DNA of 64,000 bases from Antitrichia curtipendula (GCA_951230915.1 OX579640.1:7832981-7896980); one strand, 5' to 3'; positions 1-13,170 are shown, counted from the stretch's first letter. Notes: generated by a model from the letters alone, not told the origin. Program-made: numbers and translations.

Positions 1-815
1 GCCATTGAAAATTTAAACATGCAAGTGTTAATTTGGAGTTATTTGTGATCTTTATTTATTAAAAAAAATGCATTATAACAATCGCAAGGTGGATTGTGTT
101 ATGAATGTGATAGCTTTTCATGTGAAATTAAGTTTTTTGAAAGGGCATTTTAGTGTGCTAACACTATTTGTAGTTGTACATATCACCTCCAATCCCAAAA
201 AACTTTTATGTGCAAATTTCTGAAACATTGTGGGGGAGGGTAGTATACTAAAAATAAAAAACATACATTTCTCTTGTTATAATCTCGCAAATAATATGCA
301 ATTTTGCTCTCAAAATTGGTATGCATACTAATGAGCAAGATCTTGAAACATCTATATGGTTAGATTTTGAAAAAAATCCATTTACTTTATTGGAGATAAC
401 TATAAGTCCATGTTCATTTTTCATAGGAAAAATACACTTCAAAAGGCTTGGGCATTTAGGGGTTAACTGAAAGTCCCTCTTATGTATCTGGCACAACATA
501 ATACCTTCCCAACATAGGGAGGACCATTGCTTGGTTGTACAATGTTATGTGGATTACATCTAGTCACTTTTGTGAGTCACATCAATTTATTTATTTAGAC
601 TCCTATGCCTATAATGCAATTTTCACAACTAAGGCTAAGATCACATACAATCTTGTATATTCAAGATGCGCAAACTCCTTTGCTAATTCTAAGACTAAAA
701 AACCACATTTACAACTAAATGTAAAGATGGTTAGTCAAAAATCCAAAAAATTCATTGAGCCAAATACCTATCTTTCATTGACCACCCACCATTAACTCTT
801 ACATGATGGGCTCAT
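1..815. other. AT-rich intergenic flank
   Basis: No supportable gene. The sequence is AT-rich with short chance reading frames only. A phrase close to the ends of the repeat family described at 8386-9315 (AGGGGTTAAC) occurs near 458, so a relict repeat end may be present. Confidence 0.5.
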
Positions 816-1212
816 AACCATGGAAATCATCTATTTTGACACCATGTGAATTATTGGATTAAAATAATGCAAAAGCACTCATTAGAAGACAAACTGTTGT
901 AGATGATCTTCTTTCCTACAAAATTTGGAAAATGAATAGTTGCACTTTTGTCCTATACAAGAGATTCTCTTGTCATTTGTTGGCCGCAAAACGTCTGCCT
1001 CAACATTTAAGGATTAAACATTGACACTGATGCCAAACATTTGATGGATGATAGGAAATCATTGTAGTAAGACAAAAGTGCAACTATTCATCCTCAGAAT
1101 TTTGTTGTGAAAAGGGAAGGTCTTCTATAGTAATTTGACTTGCAATGAGTGCTTTTGCTATTTCTTAAGCCAATGATTTACACAGTAATGAAAAGGGATG
1201 ATTTCCAAGGTC
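816..1212. repeat. Foldback (MITE-like) inverted repeat
   Basis: Two arms of about 140 bp face each other around a loop of about 115 bp. The left arm (about 816-955) contains GGAAATCATC, then GCAAAAGCACTCATT, then GTTGCACTTTTGTC. The right arm (about 1072-1212) contains the complements in reverse order: GACAAAAGTGCAAC, AATGAGTGCTTTTGC, GATGATTTCC. This is the layout of a foldback or MITE-type non-autonomous element. I see no clear target duplication. Confidence 0.75.
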
Positions 1213-3668
1213 AACCCCTTGTCCTTTAAGGATTAAGAATACTTTTGATGGAGAAATGTAGGAATTACTTCTTTGACTTCTAGGGAGGGAAAAAGAAGTT
1301 GATTTTATAATGCTATCCATTGTACGTCATGAACGCTCAAAAGGTATGGGGTAATTTGAAGATGAGAGCTTGATCAATCATTATCAAAATGTATAAATTG
1401 TCTTCAAACCTTATTTTAGTATAGTAGAGTAATTTTTTTTAGAAAACTTTTGGACTATAAAAAGTTGATAATTCAATCTTAATTCAATATTTAGGAATCC
1501 ATTTAAAATTTAGAATCTCCAATCAAAAGTTATGGACAAAATTCAAAGAAGATGTTTGAAAATGTCAAAAAAAAATGTCCCTTCCAACCCCTCACTAAAC
1601 TTTATCCATAACTTTTGATTGGAGACTTGAAATCTCAAATGTTTTTTCTTGAGATGAAAGTTAGATTGATTTTACACATTAACTTAGTTCAAAGTTTTTT
1701 GGAAAAAATTATTCTTCTATGCCTAAATGAGGTCTAAAATTCTACTTTGAACACAATTCTTGCTATTGACTTAACTTTGTGCAGTTGAGCTCCTATTAAT
1801 CCTAATTTACGTATCCCTCATGCATTGTTTTACCTTCTACAGCCCCACTTGTATAAAGAGTTTGTTTTCTCATCTCTATGTTGGCGAGACAATAAGTGTC
1901 TTTTTGAAGCTATGTGATGTAATTGCCGAATCTTTTGATTATTTTAGATATTAATGTTGAATTTTCTTAAATTATATTTGTAAATGTGTTGAAGTTCATT
2001 TTGACTTAAATTAAATATTTGGCACCAAAGTGTCAAACCTACTATCCGATTATAGTGTCATGTAAGTTATATACCTACCAAATTTTAAAATTATAGAAGT
2101 TTTGCACATGCTGCCTAGAGCTACCCAAGATGCCCCAAAAGTTTAGGGTAGCATAACTTTTAATCCGGGTATACAATCAGAGAAAAAACTATAATCCCAC
2201 TAAAGGAATACATATTCACACCTTGTGTCAAAATTTCATGAACATCTAATCCAAATTGATTTCCTACCGGAGATTTCTACCCGAGATTTCTACCCGAGAT
2301 TTCTTTCGTACATTGAATGGACACTTGATCCTTTAGGGGTTAAAGTTGGAAAAAGTGCTTCAACATATGCTTGGAAAAAGAAATATTATGCAATATTCGG
2401 GGGTTTTCCATCCACAAAAGAATTTGAAAACATTGCCTCTCCAAAATCCAGAATATTATGAAATTATTTTTTTGTTGGCCCGAACTATAGGCAATAATAA
2501 AGATATTGTAAGGTAAAATAAAAATGTTGTACTTCCTCATGCTCACATACATAATGTCAAACCATGTAAGCAATTACCATTGGTCAATCAGGCATTGCTT
2601 GAATGGGTAACCCCTAAAGGACGGAGTCCATGATCATGTAGTCAAATTTGCGTACGTTGAATAGACACTTGGTCCTTTAGGGGGTTAATATTTTAGTGTC
2701 TACCTAAAAGATTTTTTAAAGTATATTTTGAAATCTCATATCTAGTTTCCAACAATATTTATTTTCAAAAAATATTTCTACTACTCAAAGCTATAAGTTA
2801 TATTTCCTTCTTTAAACTATTACACTTGATTGCCTACCCAAAAAAATCCTCAAAGATTCATTGGTTCTAGACCCAAGGAGATCAAAGGAGGCAATCGCCA
2901 AGAAGCTATCACAAGGTGATGTTGCCTGCATGGACATGATAGCCTCTTGTAGTGTAGCTGCTTGTTTCAACTCGCAAAGATCGAAATGAAACCAACCAAT
3001 TTTGGTTTAAAATTTTAAAACAATAAATAAAGGTTAAGCAAAGTCAAGGGCAATCAGCTTTATCAAAGATTTTTTCGAGCAATTGTTGCTTCTTTTTTTT
3101 CTCTTTTTTTTTTCTTTTTTTCTACAATTATATTGTGATGTCAACTTCCCGTCACCACACATAGAACTGAAGCTCCGCACAATTATCATTCATGGAGATG
3201 GCCGCAGATCGGTGCCTTGGCGGTGCACATCTTGACCTGACAGTGACTTGACTTATTAGATGGTGCCATTCAAATCTGATGTCCAACTGCACTTTTTTTT
3301 TTTTTTTTCCAGGTACAATCCGGACTCACCAGGACTGTACATCCCATGTTGGGCTGTACATCGTATTAAGGCCTTCCAATTGATTTTTAATCAATCTTTT
3401 GTTCGTTGTGCTGTCCGAGTGTCCGGGGAAGCCAAATGAAGTTCATAGTCATAGTCAATGCAACAATCATGTACGGAGAATATGCACTCCAATATAGAAC
3501 AAAATGGTAAGGCAGGGAATTAACCGGTACAACCCCAAGGCCTTTTTTTTCCCGTCAAAAAACTACTGAAAACTGCCGGTTTTAGTGCATTGGCTCAAGA
3601 AAACATGAAAAATGAAAACTTTGAGTCTTTGATTGTAGGATCTTATAACTAAAAGGGGGGGGGGGGGG
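1213..3668. other. AT-rich intergenic DNA with relict repeat ends
   Basis: No gene seen. Fragments resembling the TTAACCCCTAAAGG repeat ends occur near 2331-2343, 2606-2620 and 2667-2690. This suggests small broken copies of the repeat family seen at 8386-9315. The stretch ends in a 14-base G run at 3655-3668. Confidence 0.45.
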
Positions 3669-4155
3669 AAATTGGTGAGAAAGCACTAGTGTTCAACCTC
3701 TAATGGAGTTCAAAAAGCATTTTCACTTTAGGTTTCAAACTTCATTGAGGAATATTAATTAAGGTGAACTGTCTAGTGTATTACCGCCACCCTTCTCAAT
3801 TCTGCCTTCATGTACCCATAGGGTACACGTTAGAAGGGAAATGTACACTTCACGTATATGAGGGTGGAATTGAGAATGGTGATGGTAATGGACTGGTTCA
3901 CCTTATAATGAAAAATTGGTGAGAAAGCACTAATGTTCAACCTCTAATGAAGTTCAAAAAGAATTTTCACTTTAGGTTTCAAACTTCATTGAGAAATATT
4001 GATTAAGGTGAATTAGTGTATTATTGGCGCCCTTCTCAATTCTGTCCTCATGTATCCATGGAGTACATGTTAGAAGGAAAAAGTACACTTCACATATATG
4101 AGGGTGGAATTGAAAATGGTGATGGTAATGGGTTGGTTCACCTCATAATGAAAGA
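3669..4155. repeat. Two tandem copies of a 244-bp unit with internal inverted repeat
   Basis: The sequence from 3671 (ATTGGTGAGAAAGCACTA) recurs from 3915, a period of about 244 bp, at high identity. Inside each copy, AAGGTGAAC...CCCTTCTCAATTC is answered about 90 bp later by GAATTGAGAA...GGTTCACCTT, so each unit can fold into a hairpin with arms of about 50 bp. This looks like a tandemly duplicated MITE-like element. Confidence 0.75.
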
Positions 4156-6034
4156 ATTGGGATCAAATGTATGTAACTAGTTCATTCCACGTGTTTGTCT
4201 ATTTAAAAATTATAAACTCCTCAAAGGCTCCATCAACAATCATAGTCTTATATGTGGATACAATAGCAAACTAATTAATGATCATGACAATGTACTGAAG
4301 TAAAACCTAAGAGGTCCTTGAAAAGTGATAAGAGTGGTCAAATTCACTAAATTCCAAGTTGATGGGATACATTGTAAGATATGCCATCAATATAAACAAT
4401 GCTTTTGCAAAAATGTAGGTCCCAATATACAAGTAGGTCTTCAATGGGTGATGTTAGGGAAACTTGAATTCTTTTCAAAGAAATGAGAAGTAGTAGCCAT
4501 AATGGGTGATTGGAGGAAACATGTGTCAATTTTATTGCATTTTGATATGGTGTACTATGAATTTTTGGAAACAATTTTTTAAAATTAAGAAAATTATAGA
4601 AGAGCAGTTAAATATGAGAATAATGTACTCTAAAAATTTTAAGCCTAAAAATGAGTTGCATGATCCTTGGACTAATAGAAATAAAATACACTTTAAATAC
4701 ATGGATAAGATGGAGATATATTATTTTCTCAAATCATTTAATAAATTGATATAAACCTTGTAGACAACCTTAGGGTTTGCAATTTTTAGCTTCAAATTTG
4801 GTTTGTAATATATATATCTTCTAAATAGTAATGGTGACATCCAATAGGGTGCTCTTTACAAATAAAAATAAAAAATTATTTTTGAGAAATATGAAAAAGT
4901 CACTCAAGGTGTAAAATAGCCATATGTACATTGTTTATGAATCTTGGATCTTTAAAAGGTACAATGCAATAATAATGATCAAAAATCATATCACCCAACA
5001 ACGTGAGACAAAAAATCAAACAAGATTCTTTTTTGCAATTGCCTTGCTATGAAACTATTCAAAGGGGCAAAAACTAAAGTAAAAGATAACATTGTATGCA
5101 AAGTTATTTTCGAAGTAAAAGATAAAATAGTGAAGGAAATGGTTGTTAATATAAAAGGAAATGTCAAAATAAAAAAGACAAATGTTAAACCTAAAAGTTG
5201 GTAACTTCACTATCTATAAATAAATGGGGTTTCTTTTGGTTTCAGCTCACATTTCTCACTCCTCTCTTTTTCCACTCCATTCTCTCAAATCTTCAGTAAT
5301 TTCCTTCACATACATCTTTTTCTCTCTTGTTTCTTTCATCCCAAAACCTTACAAGCATCTTTGCAAGAAAGACTAGTACTAATTTTTGTCACACTTCACG
5401 TGTCGGACTTGTTATCGGCTATAACTTTTGAAGGATGAATCCAATTAACTTAAAAAATTTCTTGGAGATGGCTAACCTGATCTTGTTTAGATCCCTTATT
5501 TTTCAAAAAAATTTAAAAATCATTTTATATTTAAATTTCAATTTAGCTAATTTGTCACACTTTGCAATTTAGGGTTTTTTAGTACTAGGGGAGTATCAAA
5601 ACTTAATGATCTAGATCTGAAATTTCTATGGTCTATTTCCATATTAGGAAGTCATGTTTATACCAAAGGAAATTTAAAAATATTTTATTTTATACCCTCC
5701 ACATACGTGCGAACAGGGCTCCCTTGCGCGCGCAGTTCTGAACATTCAAAATTGTTTCAAGATCATTTTTTTGGTGAAATCTCTTTCCTATAAAGTCCTC
5801 CCAAATGTAAAATTTTTAGTTTCCATAAAAATTGTTTTTCCTATTTTTTACAAATTAAAATGTGAAAGTACCTATTTTCATGAGATTTTGCACTTTTCTA
5901 GTTCTCCTACTTAGAGAATTTTTCTATGCTTTTCCTTCCTAGGGTAACTTCTTCTTAAAGGTGTATACATTGAACATATTTTTCAGATTTTCTTAAAATT
6001 GTTTTTCTAATTATACAGTACTCCCAAAAAAAAC
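4156..6034. other. AT-rich intergenic DNA
   Basis: No gene is supportable. A pyrimidine-rich stretch at about 5245-5340 (TCTCACTCC, TTTCTCTCTTG) looks like a plant 5' leader and precedes the small secreted-peptide frame at 6035, so it may contain that gene's promoter or leader. Confidence 0.35.
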
Positions 6035-6547
6035 ATGAGTATTGTGGAGAACGCTACGCTTTTTGGTTGGTCTTTCTTGCATTCACCCACAATGACATTC
6101 AAAAACTTTCTTGAATTTGTCTTTGTTCTTGTTTTGTTCATTGCTTTGCCATTCACTTTTACAATGGTGACTGAAAGCAATGAACTTGAGCGCAATGTTG
6201 CTCTGGTCCCATTGTGCTCTTGAAAATATTTCCCTTTAAAACCCCAACTACTTCCATTGCTTGCACCAATTGCCATTCCACCTGTAGCACCAACAAGCTC
6301 TAATATGTTTGAATCAAAAAATGATGTTCTCAAGGCCCTACTTAACTTAGACAAACATGGCCAATTCCCTCATCCATTTCCTCACCCATTAAATCATCCA
6401 TTTCCAATCCCAAATTGTGATCCATCAAGTGAATCAAATTGTTCATTTCTATTACCAATACCACATCCAATCTCGGATTGTAATCCATCATCTGATGATG
6501 ATTGTCCTTGCCTACTTTGGCAAAATTGTATAATTGCAAATCCATAG
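6035..6547 (+). pseudogene. Small secreted Pro/Cys-rich protein, interrupted by a TGA
   Basis: I do not recognise this gene. The reading frame opens at ATG 6035. It has a hydrophobic stretch (residues about 25-45, EFVFVLVLFIALPF) that looks like a signal peptide, then a TGA at 6221-6223. The same frame continues open to a TAG at 6545. The downstream part holds two imperfect modules, each a Pro/His-rich run followed by C-[DN]-P-S-S-x-x-[ND]-C and then Leu-Leu, ending in a Trp-Gln-Asn-Cys segment. Repeated Cys modules after a signal peptide suggest a small secreted peptide precursor. The lone in-frame TGA means either a recent pseudogene or an unrecognised intron. The frames on the opposite strand look like shadows. 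Confidence 0.4.
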
Positions 6548-7311
6548 CTGTGGATGCCAATGCGGATTTAGCATTGATGTAAGTGAAATGAAGCTAGATT
6601 TAAATTTTGTTAGTAAAATATATAAATTGTAGAAAGAACTTCTTGGGATATTAAAATTTCAAATATAATGTAGATGCAAAACAACATGGATTTTGTTAGA
6701 TTAAAATTGTAAGTACATGAGTTAAATATAGCATCAAATTTGTCAAATGTTTACTTTATTATAAATCATTTTTTTCATCACCATTTCATTCACAATTGGA
6801 TTTTCATGCAAGTTGATAAGATTCCAATCAACATGCTTAATAAGATATTTGATATTATATGAGGGTCTTTACCTATAATTTTTCATTTGGAATGCTTCTT
6901 CCATGTTTGTTGTATGGTGTTTTTTGGTATTTAAAATCTACTTATTATTTCACAAAAACAAAAGTGCACTATATTGTAGACAAAAAAAATTTAAAATAAA
7001 AATTGTTTGTAATCCTCTTCACTTCCAATTTGCTAGCTTCTAAAAATTAATGTCTTAACCACAAAATGACTTCACCATTTCCAAAACATTTTAGAAAAGT
7101 TGGAACAAATTCAAAACTACAATACTACAACAACATTGCAAAGGATCTCCATTTTCCATGCATTCAAACTACACAAGCACTAAGGTAGAGAAACCAAATG
7201 ACCAATAGAACAAAGAAAAAACAACTCTTAAGTATTAGGAATGTCAACACAAAATCACAAATCCAATGTAATGAATGCTTACAATGGTATGCACACTTTT
7301 AACTGCTACAA
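6548..7311. other. AT-rich intergenic DNA
   Basis: Nothing recognisable. Short frames only. Confidence 0.4.
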
Positions 7312-7897
7312 ATTGTACAACATATAGGAAAAAAATAGTAAGTAGAAAGAAGTAGAGAATGATTGAAAATAAAAATATCGTTAAGAATTTAGTTATGGAA
7401 TTGAAAAATGTCAGTCCCAATGGTTGCAATGTTTTAATAAACAATCTATATCCTATGATTTTAATTTTTTTTTTAAATATTTAAAAATTAAGTAAAATAA
7501 AGGACTTCAAAGTTTATTTTAGAGTAGAGAATCCAGTCAATTGAGAATTTCCTACAAACTAAAACTCCTCATAACTTTTGAATCATTGATCAAAATGGAA
7601 TGATAAAAATCTTTCTATGTATATATAACTTTAGAAAACCAATTAAAAAATTTTGTTTGTGAAAAAGTGATTTTTTTGTCTACCCGGACTGCCCATTTAC
7701 AGAAAAAATAACATATTAGGCCATAACTTTTGATTCATATTTTCAAATGTCATGAAATTTATTGCACATGAAATATATTCCTTGTTCCCACCTTCTATTA
7801 AAATTGTAACCTAAAATATGCAAATCTCCAGTCACACATACTTGCCCAAAATTTCTATGTTGCCAAAAAACAACATGTTGGTCCTTTGGAGGTTAAA
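7312..7897 (+). repeat. Truncated copy of the 0.93-kb TTAACCCC repeat
   Basis: From TTGTACAACATATAGG at 7312 to GTCCTTTGGAGGTTAAA at 7897 this matches the 3' two-thirds of the repeat at 8386-9315, including TTAGGCCATAACTTTTGA and CCCAAAATTTCTATG. The 5' part is missing. Confidence 0.75.
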
Positions 7898-8385
7898 TAA
7901 TAATAATTGTTTCTATTAGGTCAAATTAGTGAATGAAAGAGGATTCTAACATACTTTACAACGCAATATTTGGACATTTTAAGAATGAATTATGAATTTT
8001 CTAAGGCTAGTGATCAAGTGTGTGATAAACCAACATAAAGCTATAATATTTAGAGCTTGTACATCCTCAAAATTAACGTCTTCATTCTAGGCATGAATCT
8101 AGATGTGATTGTTTTAGAATAATGATGATTTTGTGCTTCCTTTACAAGAACAAGTAGAAAGTTTAGTGCTAAATAGTGTGAAACATGTGAAACTTTGCAT
8201 TGAAACTATAGCTAAAGTAAGCATATCCATTATGTATTGCAACCTAATTTGGAGCTCTACTTTTGGATCCAATTTACTAATGTTACATTCTAATGTAGTT
8301 TTCTTAATTCCATCGGGTGTGCAATTGGGACTTGAAGTTTTGGAATTAGAAATGAAAGGGCAGGAATGGGTTGAAAGGTCATCAT
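7898..8385. other. Intergenic DNA between repeat copies
   Basis: There is a short open frame of 87 codons (8133-8396) without recognisable features. I do not support it as a gene. Confidence 0.35.
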
Positions 8386-9315
8386 TTAACCCCTAAAGTT
8401 CCATGACTATGTTTTCACCAAAAACACTCAAGAACTGCCATTTTTAGTACAAGTACCAAAATTTTGAAAATAAAATTTTGACACATGTAACCGTAGGATC
8501 TTGTAGTGTGTTGACTTGAGAACATGTGGTAAAAATTTCAGAAATTTCCACCACGTGGATTGCAAGTTATAAGCATTCAAATTCATTAAAATCATTTTTT
8601 GGGCCCTGCAAAAAACCGGGCAGCTGCACTTCACAAGCTCACTTTTCTATGAAAAAATGTTCAAAATGGTGGTGCTTCTTTGGATTCATTTTCCTAGACA
8701 AGTTGGCTACATGCTTGAAAATTTTCACATCATTTGGAGTTGTACAACATATAGGAAAAAAATAGTAAGTAGAAAGAAGTAGAGAATGATTCAAAATACA
8801 AAATTGTTAAGAATTTAATTATGAAATTGAAAAATGCCAATCCCAATGGTTGAAATGTTGTAATAAACAATCTTCATCCTATGATTATACTTTATTTCAA
8901 AATATTGAAAATTGAGTAAGATAAAGGATTTCAAAGTTTATTTTAGAGTAGAGATTCCATAACTGCCCGCAAACTAAAATTCCTTATAACTTTTGACGCA
9001 TTTGTCAAAATGGAATTGATTCAAAGCTTTTCACATCTATATAACACTAGAAAACCAATTTCAAATTTTTGTTTCTGAAAAAATTGATTTTTTCTGATCT
9101 GCCCTTACTGCCCGGCCAGGGAAAAAAGTAACATATTAGGCCATAACTTTTGACTCATATTTTCAAATGTCATGAAACTTAGTGCATATGAAAGATATTC
9201 CTTGCGCACAACTTCTATTAAAATTCCAGCCAAAAATATGAAAATCTCTAGTCACAGGTACCTGCCCAAAATTTCTATTTTACCAAAAAACGCATGTTGG
9301 TCCTTTAAGGGTTAA
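8386..9315 (+). repeat. Full-length 0.93-kb non-autonomous repeat with TTAA ends
   Basis: This is the reference copy of a dispersed family. It begins TTAACCCCTAAAG and ends CCTTTAAGGGTTAA, so the ends are imperfect inverted repeats with TTAA at both tips. Internal landmarks are GACTATGTTTTCACC, GGGCAGCTGCACTTCAC, CAACATATAGGAAAAA and TAGGCCATAACTTTTGA. There is no coding capacity. Other copies lie at 7312-7897 (truncated), 9647-10275 (inverted) and 23621-24570 (inside Element A). TTAA tips would fit a piggyBac-like target, but without an autonomous partner this is only a suggestion. Confidence 0.75.
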
Positions 9316-9646
9316 TGAATTCAATGAACTCACTATGCACCTTCTACAAACAACAAAAGATTTATTCATTGTTTCCTTGTATAAAGGGGTACTTTTGGAT
9401 TTCTATTGAAACCATGTAGGAAATTAAGATAGTTGCATTCAAATCCAAAAGGGCAAGAATAGCCCCCCTAGTACCGACAATAGGAAGCTATATGTTTTTG
9501 TTTTGATTGCCTAAAATGTATCATTTGACTAAAATACATGTGAAATAAACTTTGATTTATTATTTTTAGGCAAAAAAAAATTGTAAATTCAATAAATGTA
9601 TATTTATATAGTGAACAAACAATCTACAAGGTCAAGGCTTCCTACC
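9316..9646. other. Short spacer between repeat copies
   Basis: AT-rich, no recognisable feature. Confidence 0.4.
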
Positions 9647-10275
9647 TTAACCCCTAAAAGACCAACATGTGTTTTTTGGCAGTAAAGAAATTTTGGGCAA
9701 GTACCTGTGATTGGAGATTTTCATATTGTTGGCTTAGGTTTTAATAGAACTTGCATGAGAGGAATATCTTTCATATGCACTAAATTTCATGACATTTAGA
9801 AATACGAGTCAAAAGTTATGGCCTAATATATTAAAAATTAATATATTCATAGGACTTAGACTTAAATAAATTCATAGGACTTAGATTTTTAATTACAACA
9901 ATGAAACCATTGGGATTGGCGTTTTTCAATTCCATAACCAAATTCTTAGCATTTTGTATTTTGAGTCATTCTCTATTTTTTTCTACTTACTATTTTTTTC
10001 CTATATGATGTGAAAATTTTCAAGCATGTAGACAACTTCTCTAGAAAATGAATCCAAAGAAGCACCACCATTTTGGACATATTTCATAGGAAAGTGAACT
10101 TGTGAAGTGCAACTGCCCATTTTTTTGCAAGCCCTAAAAAATAAGTTTAATGAATTTTAATGCTTATATCTTGCAATCCATGTGGTAGAAATTTCTGAAA
10201 CTTTTACCACATTTTCTTAAGTCAACATACTATAAGATCCTATAATTATGTAGACAATTTGATTTTAAATTTTTA
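9647..10275 (-). repeat. Inverted, internally deleted copy of the 0.93-kb repeat
   Basis: It starts TTAACCCCTAAAAGACC and runs in the opposite orientation to 8386-9315. It contains the complements of TAGGCCATAACTTTTGA, CCTATATG and the GGGCAGTTGCACTTCAC landmark. A central part is deleted or replaced by a short ATTCATAGGACTTAGA direct duplication at about 9845-9890. Confidence 0.7.
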
Positions 10276-12020
10276 GTCTAATAGCCTTTCTAAGTGTGAA
10301 TGAGGTAGTTTAATTCACCTATTTCCATTAGCCTAAGCAAAATTGTGCTAATTGATAAATCAAACAGATTGCAACCGGTTCGAATTGATAAGATTTGAGA
10401 AGTGTTAAACTTGAACTCACATTTTCAAATTTAACAGTTGTCACCTTCCAAAAGTGTATAACTAATTTCCTTCCTTTCTTGAAGCTATCAAATGGAGCAT
10501 TAATTTTTCTCTTTGTGCGAATTTTACAAACTTATGAACTCCTTCACAGCTTTTAATATGAATATAAATTCTATTTTGCAATTCGGCTTTGTGTGAGATT
10601 GTGAGTGCTGGATGTGTTTGTTGAGTTGCTATATTCTTGGTGATTGGTTCGGCAGTAAGCGGATCAACTTGAGGCTGTGGCTATGATTGAATTTCACATC
10701 GACTAATTGAGCAGGGAGTATCTTTGAAGATGTTTATGTAATGCAAATATAAAATCAACAGTGTGTAATGGATTGATTCTGGATGATTGTAATTTTGTAT
10801 GAGCATTTATAACTTGTGTGTAGCTAATTGATATCTCACAGTGTGATTTATTTGAGATTGAATTGTCCTTAGTATGTGCTGTATGAATATAGTCTGCTGG
10901 ATCTAATTGGCATTGACAGACAAAACTTAAATTTAAATTGATTGATCAAGCAATCAGAGAGTCTAGGGCTGTATGTGTTGTAGTGGATGCGATGCATGTC
11001 TGGATACTTTGAGTATGTGAGAAGTTGATTTGTAAAATTGTTAAGTTGCTTATTAACTAAATTAATTGACCATCAATTTGATTTGATTTTAATCTCACAT
11101 GATGGATATTGAGTTTAATTGGGAGTTGGAAGGATATCAACAATCCCTGGGTAGTTGAATGATAGAATTGAGAATTTAATCAAATTGACTAAAAGCATCC
11201 AGTTCTATTTGTTGCATAATTGAATGACATCATACTGATGGAAATGAATTGATTAATATTTGTATGTGTATGTTGGTGAGTGAAATGAATTTGATAAAGG
11301 TCTGATCAAATAGAGATTAAATATTATTTAAATTATTTAAATAAATAAATAAACATACCAACCACATGTGTTGATGAATTTTATTATTAAATCAGGATGT
11401 CATGAAAATTATTTAATCTTCATAGTTAAATTAGGTGAGGAATCAAATTAAGTCTGATCGATAAGAGATTAGAAGAATAAATATGAACCGTGGATTGTTT
11501 TGTGATTTATTTGGAAGATTGGAATTAAAGTTAATCAATCAAAGTAGTGAGTAATTCAATTATTCATCTCAACTACTAATTGAGTTGATATTAATAAATT
11601 GAAAATACTGCCTATTGGTCTTACAGTCAAATTAACCAAGGCATGAATGTACTAATTATTGTTGATCTTATATGTCAAAATTGGAACATTGATTAGTCAT
11701 TGCGTGGGTTGTTGGGTAAATTATAGAGAATATAGTTTCGTCAAATCATATCAACTTGTGGCAAGATCCTTTACAAATTGAAATCCTTGATTTGACCTAA
11801 TTTGTCTAACTTTGAGACTAATACAAATTTAAGGTCTGTTAGCTAATAGTCAAATTGAACTACAACCATCCCGACATGTTAATACAAATTAAATTATAGA
11901 AGTTTAATATTTGGATATGTGAGAATCACGGCGGGTTGTAGCAATTACAAATAGAAACAGACGATCTAATAATGCAAGTTGAAATTCAAAGGAGCTGAAT
12001 GGATAAAGAACGGACGATGC
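10276..12020. other. AT-rich intergenic DNA left of Element D
   Basis: No gene or clear repeat seen over about 1.7 kb. It is AT-rich with GAATTGATT-like word repetition. Confidence 0.4.
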
Positions 12021-12180
12021 TATTTTGCGTGCGGTGAGCGTAGAGCATAAAGCGGTGAGCATACTTTTGCAAGCCTTGTGACCACCAAAATGGACATATT
12101 CTATAAAAGTAAAAGTAGAAGATAAAATCTAAGGAAAAAAACAAGTAAAAATAGAAAAAAAAGTGAAATAGTAGGGCCCT
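12021..12180. repeat. Candidate left terminus of Element D (TIR core plus subterminal repeats)
   Basis: Contains GCGGTGAGCGTAGAGC and a second GCGGTGAGC, matching the GTGAGCG-rich TIRs of Element B, then a run of AAAAGTAGAAG / AAAAATAGAAA words. It lies about 1.1 kb beyond the 3' end of the methyltransferase gene, as in B, where the gap is 1.28 kb. Confidence 0.5.
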
Positions 12181-13170
12181 ATTTCCGTGAAGTAGGTCGA
12201 TTGTGTGAGAAAAAATTGATCACAATAATAGGCAACACAAGGCGGTTAAATGACAAACACAGATGATTCATGGAATAAATTGAGTAGGTATCCTATAGCC
12301 GTGGAAATCCTATGACCGTTGTCATCCACTAGCCGTTGATATCCTATGCCCGTGTTACACAATGGCCACGGAAAGAGGGCTAAGGTGAGTCGGAACCCTC
12401 ATTCTAGGGACGAACACTCGAATCTTTTATTTAAAATACACCACAAAATTTTAGGAATTCTAGATTCATTTGTGCAAGCAAAGGCCCCAAATTAACTAGG
12501 AGTGATGAAAAAATACCCAAAAAGCATGTCTAAAAATAGGGAGCAATTTTTCTAACTTATCCCTGGTTGGAACAATGAGGGGGTGAATTCTCCCTTTCCA
12601 CGGTGAGAGTTCCTTAAAATAAACTAAGGTACCTTTGAATATTATCACAATGTTAATCCGAATAGAACCATTTGATATTCTTAAAAAATATGCAGACATA
12701 AATGTGTATCCAGCAGATGAAGGAAAAATTCGAAATTATCGTGAATTTATTCACGTAAGTACTGAAGAGAAAAGAAATGTACTCCGAGAACATCCATTCA
12801 TAATAGATATATTCTCAATGCATTAACCAAAGATAAAGCAAACAAACTGTGCAACAAATTTATAAACGAAGTGAAGATTGAAATCATATAGACTTCAAAT
12901 GAAGAACTTCCTTAAATTTTGGACAATTTGAGTTGAAATGTAGTGTTGAGGGAAAAGTATCTGTAAATATTTGAGAGAGTTGCTAACCCAGAATGACTTT
13001 AATAAATGGATATACTGCAGGCAAACAACCAAATTCAATTTGCACTATGAATGGATGCTAAGATGAACCAATACAACAACATAAACAAACGCAGAACATT
13101 ACAAATGGAAGCACAAAATGTATGTGAGTGAAATGAATTCAAAGACTAAATCCGTGTGACATTGAAATTA
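12181..13170. other. Element D 3' flank of the methyltransferase gene
   Basis: No gene supported. Contains two short opposing frames (about 12496-12826) without recognisable features. Confidence 0.4.

Noticed and set aside
3655..3668. Run of 14 G as a possible quadruplex or regulatory element
   Set aside because: A single homopolymer, common as a slippage product or assembly artefact.
6007..6354. 115-codon minus-strand frame opposite the secreted peptide
   Set aside because: The plus strand shows a signal peptide and repeated Cys modules; the minus frame has no structure of its own.
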